Source of the DNA: Candidatus Gastranaerophilales bacterium
GTDB lineage: Bacteria; Cyanobacteriota; Vampirovibrionia; Gastranaerophilales; Gastranaerophilaceae
NCBI GenBank assembly: GCA_944322685.1
Contig: CALUPP010000083.1
Coordinates: 1-34,556, forward strand
Direction: 5' to 3'
DNA length: 34,556 bases
Position numbers and translations under genes: made by a program
In this document: positions 24,481 through 31,870 of the stretch, one piece after another
Layout of the letters: every line of letters starts with the position of its first letter
Position numbering within the stretch: position 1 is the first letter of the stretch
The notes under the pieces: generated by a model
Told to the model about the DNA's origin: nothing
Seen by the model: only the letters and a program-made list of their open reading frames with translations
The model's database searches: none

Positions 24481-24912
24481 TCATGCACTAAAATATGTTT
24501 TCCCGTTAAATTTTAGCGACTGTTGCCTGTTTCCCGAGAATTTGAAAGAAATATGCACCCATTCGGCCGCACCGGAACGCTCAAGAATCAGCTGATCAAA
24601 GCTCAGGTGCTTTTTACACCAGTTAAAAACCGCCTCGTTGCTCTGACCTTGAACAGTGAAATCGGCAGCTTCTCCGCTCAAATGCTGCGAGTTTGCAGCC
24701 CCGCCTACCGCGGTATTTAAGGCTTTTGTGCGGTATCCGCTTGTGATTATCACCGGATGGCCCAGATTTTTGCGCAATTTATACAGCACATTGTCATGAA
24801 GCCGGACAATATTGACAATCGACTGCGTATCGGGCGTATTATTTATCCCCCGTAGCCTTGCAGTGTCCGAATTTGTAAATTCCTCAAGTTTAAAATATTC
24901 AGATAAATTCAT
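24481..24912 (-). CDS. M15-type peptidase endolysin
   Basis: A 143-residue peptidase of the M15_3/VanY-like zinc group that cuts peptidoglycan cross-links. The opening MNLSEYFKLEEFTNSDTA is typical of phage M15 endolysins. The zinc site is visible: SGYR (58-61), H77 and D84 in SQHLSGEAADF, and H120 in EWVHISF. There is no signal peptide, so export would need a holin. It is the last gene of the leftward module, overlaps the preceding small membrane protein by one base (ATG/TAA junction), and is followed by a terminator. Confidence 0.9.
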   Translation of the reverse strand: MNLSEYFKLEEFTNSDTARLRGINNTPDTQSIVNIVRLHDNVLYKLRKNLGHPVIITSGYRTKALNTAVGGAANSQHLSGEAADFTVQGQSNEAVFNWCKKHLSFDQLILERSGAAEWVHISFKFSGNRQQSLKFNGKTYFSA

Positions 24913-25160
24913 TATTCCCCTTTTCTTTGTATTAACAAATTTTTCACATCATTAATATCCTGATGAATCAACGACAGCTGTTCTTGCAGGTTCCTGTGGT
25001 TTTCGCGGTAGGTTTTGTCCGAAACATAATGCTCCGCAATATACTCGATTAACTCTGATTTCATCGCAGAAAGCTGTTCCGGAGTGACAAAAACCTTGTA
25101 AGCCACGAAAAACCCCATCACAACGATTATTATAGGTGCGTATTCAATAAATTTGTCCAT
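24912..25160 (-). CDS. Small membrane protein, candidate holin or lysis accessory
   Basis: An 82-residue protein with one N-terminal membrane helix (about 8-25, APIIIVVMGFFVAYKVFV) and a long charged coiled-coil-like tail (30-80). The layout resembles XhlA-type hemolysins or single-span lysis accessories. Position directly before the endolysin, overlapping it by one base, supports a lysis role; sequence alone does not. It lies 1 nt after the next small gene upstream. Confidence 0.6.
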   Translation of the reverse strand: MDKFIEYAPIIIVVMGFFVAYKVFVTPEQLSAMKSELIEYIAEHYVSDKTYRENHRNLQEQLSLIHQDINDVKNLLIQRKGE

Positions 25161-25161
25161 T

Positions 25162-25461
25162 TTAAGCTTCCAGCTGAGATTTTAAAACCTCGCTTGCTTC
25201 GACGAGCTTGCTGCCGATAGCACCGATAGCCTCAACACCCAGTTTAAACCCTTCCAAATGTGCTTTTTTCTTCATTTCGTCCTCGGTATTGAGGATTTTT
25301 TCGTACAATTCGGTCAAATCTTCAATACTGTCCGACGCAAAATCGTTCAATCGCTCATAAGCCTTCCTTTTTAAGACAGGCACGACCTTTGATTCAATCA
25401 AATCCTTAAGATAAGGCAGCGCTAATTCCAAAATTTTAACAATGGCTTCTTTAAATTTCAT
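25162..25461 (-). CDS. Small helical protein of the lysis cassette, unknown
   Basis: A 99-residue protein predicted to be almost all alpha-helical, with many Lys, Glu and Leu residues (for example KFKEAIVKILELALPYLKDL at the N-terminus). There is no clear membrane helix, although the first 25 residues are amphipathic. AGGAGG precedes the ATG. It begins a compact trio with the small membrane protein and endolysin. No family recognised. The 120-base gap before it holds no clear gene. Confidence 0.65.
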   Translation of the reverse strand: MKFKEAIVKILELALPYLKDLIESKVVPVLKRKAYERLNDFASDSIEDLTELYEKILNTEDEMKKKAHLEGFKLGVEAIGAIGSKLVEASEVLKSQLEA

Positions 25462-25581
25462 AATTCCTCCTTTTTGTTTTTATATTGTGCAATTACATTG
25501 TTTTTGAACGGTTTATCATCGCTGTGCAGCCCGATTTTGAGACAAAACCGCTTTAATTTGGCATAAGCAGACTATTTTAGC

Positions 25582-26343
25582 CTATTCAGCAGCATCCTCC
25601 GCAGAATCTTGCGAAGAATCCGTCCCAATCCACTGAAAATCAACAGGAGCCGGCTGGCTGTAATCAATCTCAATCGCCCTAACCGCCTCAGCCGTCGCTG
25701 CCGCCTCAATCTGCGCCAAATACGCCGGAAACTTCGCGTTCCAGACCTGCGCCTGCACCTGGCCAAGCCCCATTAGCACCTCGGAAAGCTTCGTTTGCGT
25801 CAGTGCAATGGTCTCGTCCTCTTTCGTGTTCCAGTAAACAACATCCTCTGCGCCCAGCTGCCCCGTAATGAAGCCCAGCGCGTACGCAGTCAGCTTCCCG
25901 ATGTTCCCGTCCGTCGCCTCAATGTGATAAATCGCCCCATCTCCTTGTGCCGGTGGGCTTGTCGCCCCGTCCGGCAAATCCCCCTCTCCTTGGGAGAGGG
26001 CTGGGGTGAGGGTCGTCCCGTCAGAACCCACACCATCTCCCAGAGAAAGCACCTGGGCATCCTCATAGGGCTCAACAGCAAACAACGCCTCCCCACTCTC
26101 AAGATACGCCCTTGCGCCCTCGTTGGCCTCCTTGTATTTCGCCTCCTTGGCCAAGCCAAGCTGCGCCGCCTCGTACGCCGCCGTATTGTCGACAACGATA
26201 TCGCCCTCCAGCAACTCGTAAGCCTCCAACGCGTACAACGCCGTGGCCGTTTCCTCTATTTTTCTTCCGTTTTGATGATTGTGCACCACCACAAAGTCCG
26301 CTCTTTGCGCGTCTGTGTATGGTTTTTCCAGTTTGTATGACAT
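25582..26343 (-). CDS. Tail-fibre-assembly-like phage protein with in-frame repeat insertion
   Basis: A 253-residue protein. The start (MSYKLEKPYTDAQRADFVVV, then HNHQNGRKI) and the later DUF4376-like part (TKLSEVLMGLGQVQAQVWNA...YLAQIEAAATAEAVRAIEI) fit accessory proteins encoded beside phage tail fibres. AAGGAG precedes the ATG. Residues 111-121 read TLTPALSQGEG, the well-known translation of a dispersed palindromic repeat (25981-26021), and the flanking Gly/Asp/Pro-rich residues (about 102-137) look like a low-complexity insert between two ordinary halves. The frame is kept, so the protein may still work, with a disordered loop. Role in fibre assembly is inferred from position and family resemblance. 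Confidence 0.65.
   Translation of the reverse strand: MSYKLEKPYTDAQRADFVVVHNHQNGRKIEETATALYALEAYELLEGDIVVDNTAAYEAAQLGLAKEAKYKEANEGARAYLESGEALFAVEPYEDAQVLSLGDGVGSDGTTLTPALSQGEGDLPDGATSPPAQGDGAIYHIEATDGNIGKLTAYALGFITGQLGAEDVVYWNTKEDETIALTQTKLSEVLMGLGQVQAQVWNAKFPAYLAQIEAAATAEAVRAIEIDYSQPAPVDFQWIGTDSSQDSAEDAAE
25981..26021. repeat. Palindromic repeat E1 inside a coding gene
   Basis: CCCTCTCC and GGAGAGGG form an 8-bp hairpin followed by GGGGTGAGGGTCGTCCCGT. A related copy lies at 26622-26686 outside genes. Elements of this sequence are seen in many bacterial genomes and yield LTPALSQ when translated. Confidence 0.8.
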
Positions 26344-26360
26344 AATCTTCTCCTTTTGTT

Positions 26361-26412
26361 TTTTTTATATGGCGGCTCGCCGGATTCGGCTTCGGCACGC
26401 CGGTTTCGTCTG
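26361..26412 (+). repeat. Dispersed repeat copy B
   Basis: Begins with TTTTTTATATGGCGGCT, identical to copy A at 20294, and carries TTCGGCTTCGGCACG, shared with copies A and C. It starts 17 nt upstream of the fibre-assembly-like gene. Confidence 0.7.
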
Positions 26413-26414
26413 TT

Positions 26415-26460
26415 TAGTGGCACAGCCACGTTTCATGATTATTGTGATTTTCACACGGGC
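26415..26460 (+). repeat. 46-bp direct repeat D1
   Basis: Starts TAGTGGCACAGCCACG, itself a small hairpin (GTGGC-ACA-GCCAC), and ends TTTTCACACGGGC. It matches D2 at 26577-26622 in 43 of 46 positions by eye. Confidence 0.85.
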
Positions 26461-26500
26461 GGCCCGCCTGTTTCGGCTTCGGCACGCCTATCGTGTCTGT
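26461..26500 (+). repeat. Dispersed repeat copy C
   Basis: Carries the 18-mer TGTTTCGGCTTCGGCACG (26469-26486) shared exactly with copy A upstream of proB. It follows D1 directly. Confidence 0.65.
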
Positions 26501-26576
26501 TTGTCTTGAAAGCTCGCGATTAACGGCGTTACGGCTGTGCCCTGCGGCAAACCCTCCAGCCTCAGCTCGCTTTCGC

Positions 26577-26622
26577 TAGTGGCACAGCCACGTTTCTTGA
26601 TTGTTGTGGTTTTCACACGGGC
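26577..26622 (+). repeat. 46-bp direct repeat D2
   Basis: Second copy of D1, 162 bp away, with three substitutions. It runs straight into palindromic repeat E2. Confidence 0.85.
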
Positions 26623-26686
26623 TCCCTCTCCTCGGGAGAGCCCGCCCCGCCGATGGCGGGACAGGGGGTGAGGGTCATCCCGTAGG
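26622..26686. repeat. Palindromic repeat E2
   Basis: CTCCCTCTCC-TC-GGGAGAG, then a second hairpin (CCCGCC-GATG-GGCGGG type), then GGGGGTGAGGGTCATCCCGT. It is the non-coding relative of E1 with about 20 extra bases between the two conserved parts. Confidence 0.75.
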
Positions 26687-26697
26687 GCCCAATGATA

Positions 26698-26819
26698 GTA
26701 GGGTGGGAAAAGCGCAGCGATTCCCACCGCAAGGACTCCCGCGTTCGATGAACGGTGGGAACCGCGCCAGGATTGAAGAATATATTCAACAATCCTTGCT
26801 TTAGCTTTTCCCACCCTAC
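26698..26819. repeat. Inverted-repeat element with nested hairpins
   Basis: GTAGGGTGGGAAAAGC (26698-26713) and its exact complement (26804-26819) enclose 90 bp holding TTCCCACCG/CGGTGGGAA (26721-26729 and 26753-26761) and GGATTG/CAATCC around a TTGAA/TTCAA core. No transposase is present; the structure resembles a small non-autonomous mobile or REP-like element. It fills the end of the 523-base gene-free gap 26344-26866. Confidence 0.75.
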
Positions 26820-26866
26820 GTTCTGCCATTCCCACCCCACGTTCCTGACCTACGGTTTTCAACCAT

Positions 26867-28933
26867 TTATTCAATGTACCCGGCCGTGTAAACAAAAAAT
26901 CCGACTGGTTCATTATTATAAGGTGTCGTTATAACAAGAGTACTGCTTGTTTTGTATGCATTGTCAATACCTCCGTAAAGATTTGCCGGCCTTGCCACAT
27001 TGTCAGCACTTATTTGAACATTCCAGGCGGAACTTGATTTATATGGCTTTAACAATTCTAAAGTAACGACATAGCCTGATGTCGTTCCCAAAATATACAT
27101 CCACTGCTCGCAAAACCCGTTCGACCATACGCGATACCCGGTTAGGTCGTTCCCGTAGGTTTCCGTGACAACCGGCCCGCTGTCACCCACTCTCAAAGTT
27201 TCTTTTTCTTCCAAATAGGTTATTTTCCCGTTAGTAATTTGCCCGGAACCGCAAACAGCAGCTACCCACTCATCATTCGTCAGCTTTATTGTATTTTTTT
27301 CCGCATTATAATGATAATCCTTAACATCTGCACAAAAAACCGATAGATTGCTGCTTCCGGCCTCTTTTCCGTACCCGAAATAAGCCTGAGCACTGCCGGA
27401 AAAACTATAATTCAAACCGCCAAGAACAGATGTCAGATTTTCATTGTTCAATGTGCCGTTCTGGTTCCTGCCAGCAGAGGCAAGCACTTTTACACCTGAA
27501 CGAACCATTAAATACGTTCCCCAGAAAGTAAAATTTTGCAAAACCGAATCTATTGAAGTAAATGCCGCCGCAGAACTCGTAACTATCGCTATCGGCATAG
27601 ACAGTGTGTAGTCATCCCAGCTTGCGCCTGAGTCATCAGAATATTTAACTTCAAATGTTGAGGGGTTGAACCACCAGCCTGAAGTGCTTGGTGCTGTTTC
27701 AGAACAATAGAGCTCACCGGCAGCACAGCTAGTCAAATACCAGCCCGTTTCTTCGCCTGTCATGTAGAGCATGGGCAAATCCTGACGGTTCAGAAAGTTT
27801 TCCGAAGTGTAGTCTTTTGTAGTTGTATATTCTTTGAAAGTTTTTGTTACAGAATCCGGATAAATTAGCACTGAACCTGACTTTAGGACCAGCTCACCGT
27901 CTTCGTTAATCTCAAGCTTGATGTTTTGCGGTGATTCAAGAACACAATTTGTTGCCTGCGTCTGGGTGAGGCAGTTTGCCGCACTGCTTAACGAAGCAAG
28001 CCCCTGCTGGGTCTTTTCCTCAAGCCTGTTTGTGTAATCCTCAATAGAAACCGCATCATTCGACTCATTTGCAAGCTGAACCATTGCCCGTAAAGAGATT
28101 GTCCTCGGTTTAACCCTGTCACCCGTATTAACAACCGCAGAAGCATCAAACTGAAACGCACATCCGGCCTCCGAACCTGAAGAACCCGTATTATAACCGC
28201 CGCCCAACGAAGAAAATGCTCCCTCCGCAACTCCGGTCATTCTGTCATCCGCACCGAATTTACCGGTTATGTTTACAATCTGATCCTGAATATAATCACC
28301 GATATTTCCTGCTATTTTAGTTGCTTCAATAGAAATTTTATGCAAAGTCGGAACTTTGAACTTGTGATTAACCGTATCAAGTGCAAAAAAACCGCAATTG
28401 CCGTTATTATCCGTCATTTGCTGAGCATATTCTTCATAAGTGACGCTCGGAATCCGGCCTAAAACGAGCAAATTGTACGGATTGTTCTCCCCGGAAAAAT
28501 CACTTTCCGAAAATTCCCCGCCATCACACGGATAAGCACCGTTAATGCTTTCATCAACACGCATTGTCCAAAAAATATCCCCTACATTTCTTCCGGATAG
28601 ATTTTTGGGCTTGTGAACGTATTTAAGGTGCATCAAATTGTTGTTCAAATCATTAGGCTCATAATCCGCACCCTCTTTTGTTACATCGTCAATCCAAGGA
28701 TAAAGCTCCTCAAGGTCAATATCCGAATCGCTGCCGCTATTTTCACCCGAATCCGTTGTTGAATCGGCACCAGAATCACTATCAGAACCCGTATCTGGCC
28801 CTGTTCCCGACTCAGTACCCGAATTTGTCCCGGTATCGATATTTGTTTCCGCGTCCGGAGTTGTATCTGTGTTTATTTCCGTATTTTCAGCGGAATTCGT
28901 ACCGATATCTGTGCTGTTGTTTTCTTCTGTCAT
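26867..28933 (-). CDS. Phage tail fibre with collar-like domain
   Basis: A 688-residue protein. Residues 1-75 are an extreme Asp/Ser/Thr/Gly/Asn/Glu low-complexity tract (such as GTESGTGPDTGSDSDSGADS). From about 107 comes a tail-collar-like domain: GDIFWTMRVDESINGAYPCD, a cysteine-bearing loop, and FKVPTLHKISIEA, ending near RVKPRTISLRAMVQ. The remaining 400 residues are strand-rich with several cysteines and likely form the receptor-binding shaft and tip, reaching YIE at the C-terminus. AAGGAG precedes the ATG. A terminator separates it from the J-like gene, so it needs its own promoter or read-through. Host receptor cannot be inferred. Confidence 0.75.
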   Translation of the reverse strand: MTEENNSTDIGTNSAENTEINTDTTPDAETNIDTGTNSGTESGTGPDTGSDSDSGADSTTDSGENSGSDSDIDLEELYPWIDDVTKEGADYEPNDLNNNLMHLKYVHKPKNLSGRNVGDIFWTMRVDESINGAYPCDGGEFSESDFSGENNPYNLLVLGRIPSVTYEEYAQQMTDNNGNCGFFALDTVNHKFKVPTLHKISIEATKIAGNIGDYIQDQIVNITGKFGADDRMTGVAEGAFSSLGGGYNTGSSGSEAGCAFQFDASAVVNTGDRVKPRTISLRAMVQLANESNDAVSIEDYTNRLEEKTQQGLASLSSAANCLTQTQATNCVLESPQNIKLEINEDGELVLKSGSVLIYPDSVTKTFKEYTTTKDYTSENFLNRQDLPMLYMTGEETGWYLTSCAAGELYCSETAPSTSGWWFNPSTFEVKYSDDSGASWDDYTLSMPIAIVTSSAAAFTSIDSVLQNFTFWGTYLMVRSGVKVLASAGRNQNGTLNNENLTSVLGGLNYSFSGSAQAYFGYGKEAGSSNLSVFCADVKDYHYNAEKNTIKLTNDEWVAAVCGSGQITNGKITYLEEKETLRVGDSGPVVTETYGNDLTGYRVWSNGFCEQWMYILGTTSGYVVTLELLKPYKSSSAWNVQISADNVARPANLYGGIDNAYKTSSTLVITTPYNNEPVGFFVYTAGYIE

Positions 28934-29023
28934 TGCTATCTCCTTTCAGGAACTACATTACCAGATTTTGTTGAGCCGCTTCGGTCAAATCCGAAATTAG
29001 AGCCTTTGAGGTCAAAAATGCAC

Positions 29024-29055
29024 AAAAAAAGGGAAAGTTATTGCTAACTTTCCCT
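29024..29055 (-). terminator. Terminator between the J-like gene and the tail fibre
   Basis: A perfect 11-bp stem (AGGGAAAGTTA at 29030-29040 and its complement at 29045-29055) with a 4-nt loop runs into TTTTTT on the minus strand, directly after the J-like stop codon. Confidence 0.9.
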
Positions 29056-29060
29056 AAAAT

Positions 29061-31478
29061 TTAGTATCCCTTTGCCCTAAAGCTTACTTTGCAAGTCGTC
29101 AGCTCGCCGGAATTCTTGTATGCTTTCAAAATCGCCGACTTATTCGTCTTTTGCGTAACAACAACATAAGCATCTATGCTGTCGTTTACCGTGCAAACGA
29201 CAGACGGCGGGTTAATAAAGTCATATTCAACCAAAAGTCCGTCAGAATCAACGATTTCAAGCTCCCGCACAATCTCCTTGTCCGGAACATCAACAGAAAC
29301 CTTAAAATTGGTCAATATCGTCTGAATATTGTTGTAAGCATTGATGGTAATTCTGAATTTGCAATACCTGAACTTGTAAGTTCCGTTGTTTACAATAATC
29401 CAGTCGCTCCAATTTTCGCCGTCATCCGAAAATGCCCATTTGATAACAACAGTATTCTGCTCATCAGCCGACAAAAAGTCATAATCAAACGTCACAATGC
29501 TCTCAAGCACCCCGCCGATATCAAAAACCTGACTTTCGTATTCACCGCTTTCAAAAACCGTGCTTCCCCATTTTCCGGCCGTCTGATAATATCCCGGTTC
29601 CTTGTTCCAGGGCTGATTCAGCCTGTGCCACACAACATCCGTATTCTTTTTCAATAGAAGCGTATTGTGATACGACTTCATATGCTCGCTGAATACACCG
29701 TCAAGGTCTTTTAACACGTCAATTTTCACGATTTCATTCACATTCGGCACACTGTCAATGCTTATAATGTCCATCGTGGGATTTTTTGAATAATTGTACC
29801 CGTTAAACGCTTTTATCCAAAATTTGTACAACCCCGACGTGGGAATTATTGTTGAAACCGTATTTTGCGTAATCCTGGAGGCAATAATGGTACCGTTTTC
29901 CCAGCTTTCGCCCATTCTTATCTCGTACATATCCGTCGCGCAAACATTGTATTGCCATACAAAATTAAACAAATTATTTGTCTGAACAACATTAAAATTC
30001 ACGACATCATCCGGATATCCGTATAAATCGCCGAGATTTGAAACCAAAACCCGCGGTTCTTTTGACCCTAGTTCATCAGAATAAAGTCTTTCGTCATAAG
30101 TCCGCCATTCCACTGTAAAAACGCCGGTTCCGTCGTTTTTTACGCTTGTAACTTTTGCCTTGTAACGCTCAAGCCCCATCAAAAGCGAATCAAACATTAT
30201 AACATCGCCCACCTCAAGGTCATAAGCACGATAATCCGTCTTAAACGACCCGAAATAAGGCTGCAAAATCTTCGAATTCACATAATACCAAGCCAATCGC
30301 GATGCCTGTGCAAAATTCGTACATGAATAAATGTTTACTGAATGCTCAATCGGTACACCGTCCCTGTATTCCGGAATTTCCGCAAAAGCCTCAACTTTTT
30401 GCCACTCATGGTCAGGTGAAATGTACTCGCATTTTAAAATGTCATAATGTTCCTCTTTCGGAAGCGTTTCAAAGGTTTCCGAGCCCTTTATTATGTCCTT
30501 TCCGACAAAAACCTTGCTCACGGGCTCGGCTTTGTCTATTTTGAACTGAAGTTTTCCGTTTTTTAGAAAAAGCCCGCCCCGGCAAGAACGATAAATCTCA
30601 TCAATCAGCGTTCTGGCTGAAGTTTGAGAGTCAAAAATCATATTAAACGTAAATCTCGGCGCCCCGTCCACAAGCTCGTCACAAAACTCCGCTGCCTCAA
30701 CAAAACTGTCAATATCAAACAACTCTGAAATCAAATCGTCGCTGATATTTCCGTAATTGTTCACCGCAAGCCCAAGCCCGTTGTAAGAAGTCAGAAAATC
30801 AAACATAACCCATGCAGGATTTTCACTGTATTTGACCTCATAGGAATACGCACTCGTATAAACCCTGATTTTTCGCCCTTTAACAATCGCTGTGAGGTTG
30901 TAATTCATATCGATTTTCTGAGAACGCGGCACGGTAATCGCCAAATAAGCCACATCCCTTAAAGAACCGACCTTTTCAACCCTTTCTTCATGCGTTGCGC
31001 CTCCGACGATAGGATCCACAACCTGATCATGCGTTCCGTAGTATTTATTCACCGTAATCCCGCTGATTTCGTTTATCGGAATGTCATTCAGCCTGATATC
31101 CGAAAAATCGCAGATTTCACCCTCAGCAAACGCAACAATCCGCTTTATTGTCGTCAAATAGTTCTCATCCTGCCAAATCCTGTTCCCCGCAAGCTTGCAT
31201 GTTCCGTACAAAAGCGGAATCGGAAGGTCTTGATTTGTCTGAGTTTGCTTCACACCCTGCGCATAAGTCGGCGACATCGACCCAAAATCGGGCTTATTTA
31301 CCGCCGCAAGCGTTGAAGAAAGAGCAATCCCGCCAAATATTACGGCATTTGCCACCATTCCCCATGTAACGGAAAAAGTACCCAGAGTAAAGGCCGTTCC
31401 CGCCATTACCGTGCCTATTGAAGTCAACACGGTGCCGATTGTTGCACTAATTGCACCTATTATTGTAGCTATCGCCAT
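29061..31478 (-). CDS. J-like tail tip/host-specificity protein
   Basis: An 805-residue tail protein of the gpJ/TipJ group, which forms the tail tip. The first ~60 residues are hydrophobic and small (MAIATIIGAISATIGTVLTS), as in many gpJ homologues. They are followed by YAQGVKQTQTNQDLPIPLLY then GTCKLAGNRIW, the usual PxLYG segment. Further on are the VGG/VPRSQKIDMNYNL and SARTLIDEIYRSCRGGLFLK regions, then fibronectin-III-like beta domains (about 490-590) and a C-terminal beta domain. It begins 2 nt after the NlpC-like gene; AGGGTGG at the end of that gene acts as ribosome site. Ends at a strong terminator. Confidence 0.85.
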   Translation of the reverse strand: MAIATIIGAISATIGTVLTSIGTVMAGTAFTLGTFSVTWGMVANAVIFGGIALSSTLAAVNKPDFGSMSPTYAQGVKQTQTNQDLPIPLLYGTCKLAGNRIWQDENYLTTIKRIVAFAEGEICDFSDIRLNDIPINEISGITVNKYYGTHDQVVDPIVGGATHEERVEKVGSLRDVAYLAITVPRSQKIDMNYNLTAIVKGRKIRVYTSAYSYEVKYSENPAWVMFDFLTSYNGLGLAVNNYGNISDDLISELFDIDSFVEAAEFCDELVDGAPRFTFNMIFDSQTSARTLIDEIYRSCRGGLFLKNGKLQFKIDKAEPVSKVFVGKDIIKGSETFETLPKEEHYDILKCEYISPDHEWQKVEAFAEIPEYRDGVPIEHSVNIYSCTNFAQASRLAWYYVNSKILQPYFGSFKTDYRAYDLEVGDVIMFDSLLMGLERYKAKVTSVKNDGTGVFTVEWRTYDERLYSDELGSKEPRVLVSNLGDLYGYPDDVVNFNVVQTNNLFNFVWQYNVCATDMYEIRMGESWENGTIIASRITQNTVSTIIPTSGLYKFWIKAFNGYNYSKNPTMDIISIDSVPNVNEIVKIDVLKDLDGVFSEHMKSYHNTLLLKKNTDVVWHRLNQPWNKEPGYYQTAGKWGSTVFESGEYESQVFDIGGVLESIVTFDYDFLSADEQNTVVIKWAFSDDGENWSDWIIVNNGTYKFRYCKFRITINAYNNIQTILTNFKVSVDVPDKEIVRELEIVDSDGLLVEYDFINPPSVVCTVNDSIDAYVVVTQKTNKSAILKAYKNSGELTTCKVSFRAKGY

Positions 31479-31480
31479 TT

Positions 31481-31852
31481 TTATACCACCCTAAAACATT
31501 TGTAATCCCTGAACATCTTCAGTCGACCAATCTGAAGAGAATTATCTCTAAAAACATGAATAATTTTCCCGAATTTGTAATAAACCGCCACATGCAGCTC
31601 GTCTTTGAATTTTGTCGCGATAATATCACCCATTTTCAGTTCTTCCGGGCTAATTTCGCGGCAATGTTCTCTCAATTTTGACATACCGTACCAGTAATTT
31701 TTGTCATCATCCGCAGAACGCAGTTTGTATCGCGGTTTTTCCGGATACAAAAACTGCACGGGATAAAAACAGCCCTGATACGTGCCGTCCTCATTGTTCA
31801 TTTCATAAGGACGCCCTACTTGTTCAAGCAGGGCGTTGATTTTTTCTTCCAT
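31481..31852 (-). CDS. NlpC/P60-like tail peptidase
   Basis: A 123-residue protein of the type encoded just before gpJ in siphophages and just before gp15 in gene transfer agents, thought to open peptidoglycan during DNA entry. Candidate catalytic residues are C28 in GTYQGCFYPV, H87 in KDELHVAVYY and H99 in GKIIHVF. The usual D-C-x-G/S around the cysteine is altered to Q-G-C-F, so activity is uncertain. Position in front of the J-like gene and overall length support the call. GGAG precedes the ATG. Confidence 0.75.
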   Translation of the reverse strand: MEEKINALLEQVGRPYEMNNEDGTYQGCFYPVQFLYPEKPRYKLRSADDDKNYWYGMSKLREHCREISPEELKMGDIIATKFKDELHVAVYYKFGKIIHVFRDNSLQIGRLKMFRDYKCFRVV

Positions 31853-31870
31853 TTTTTGTTCTCCTCAACT

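Noticed and set aside
25572-26340. Arg-rich and Pro-rich frames on both strands over the fibre-assembly-like gene
   Set aside because: Skewed composition typical of out-of-frame reading of GC-richer coding and repeat DNA.
26488-26913. 141-codon open frame on the minus strand across the repeat nest
   Set aside because: Its sequence is the translation of repeats C, D2, E2 and the inverted-repeat element, with no domain and no ribosome site, and its start lies inside the tail fibre gene.
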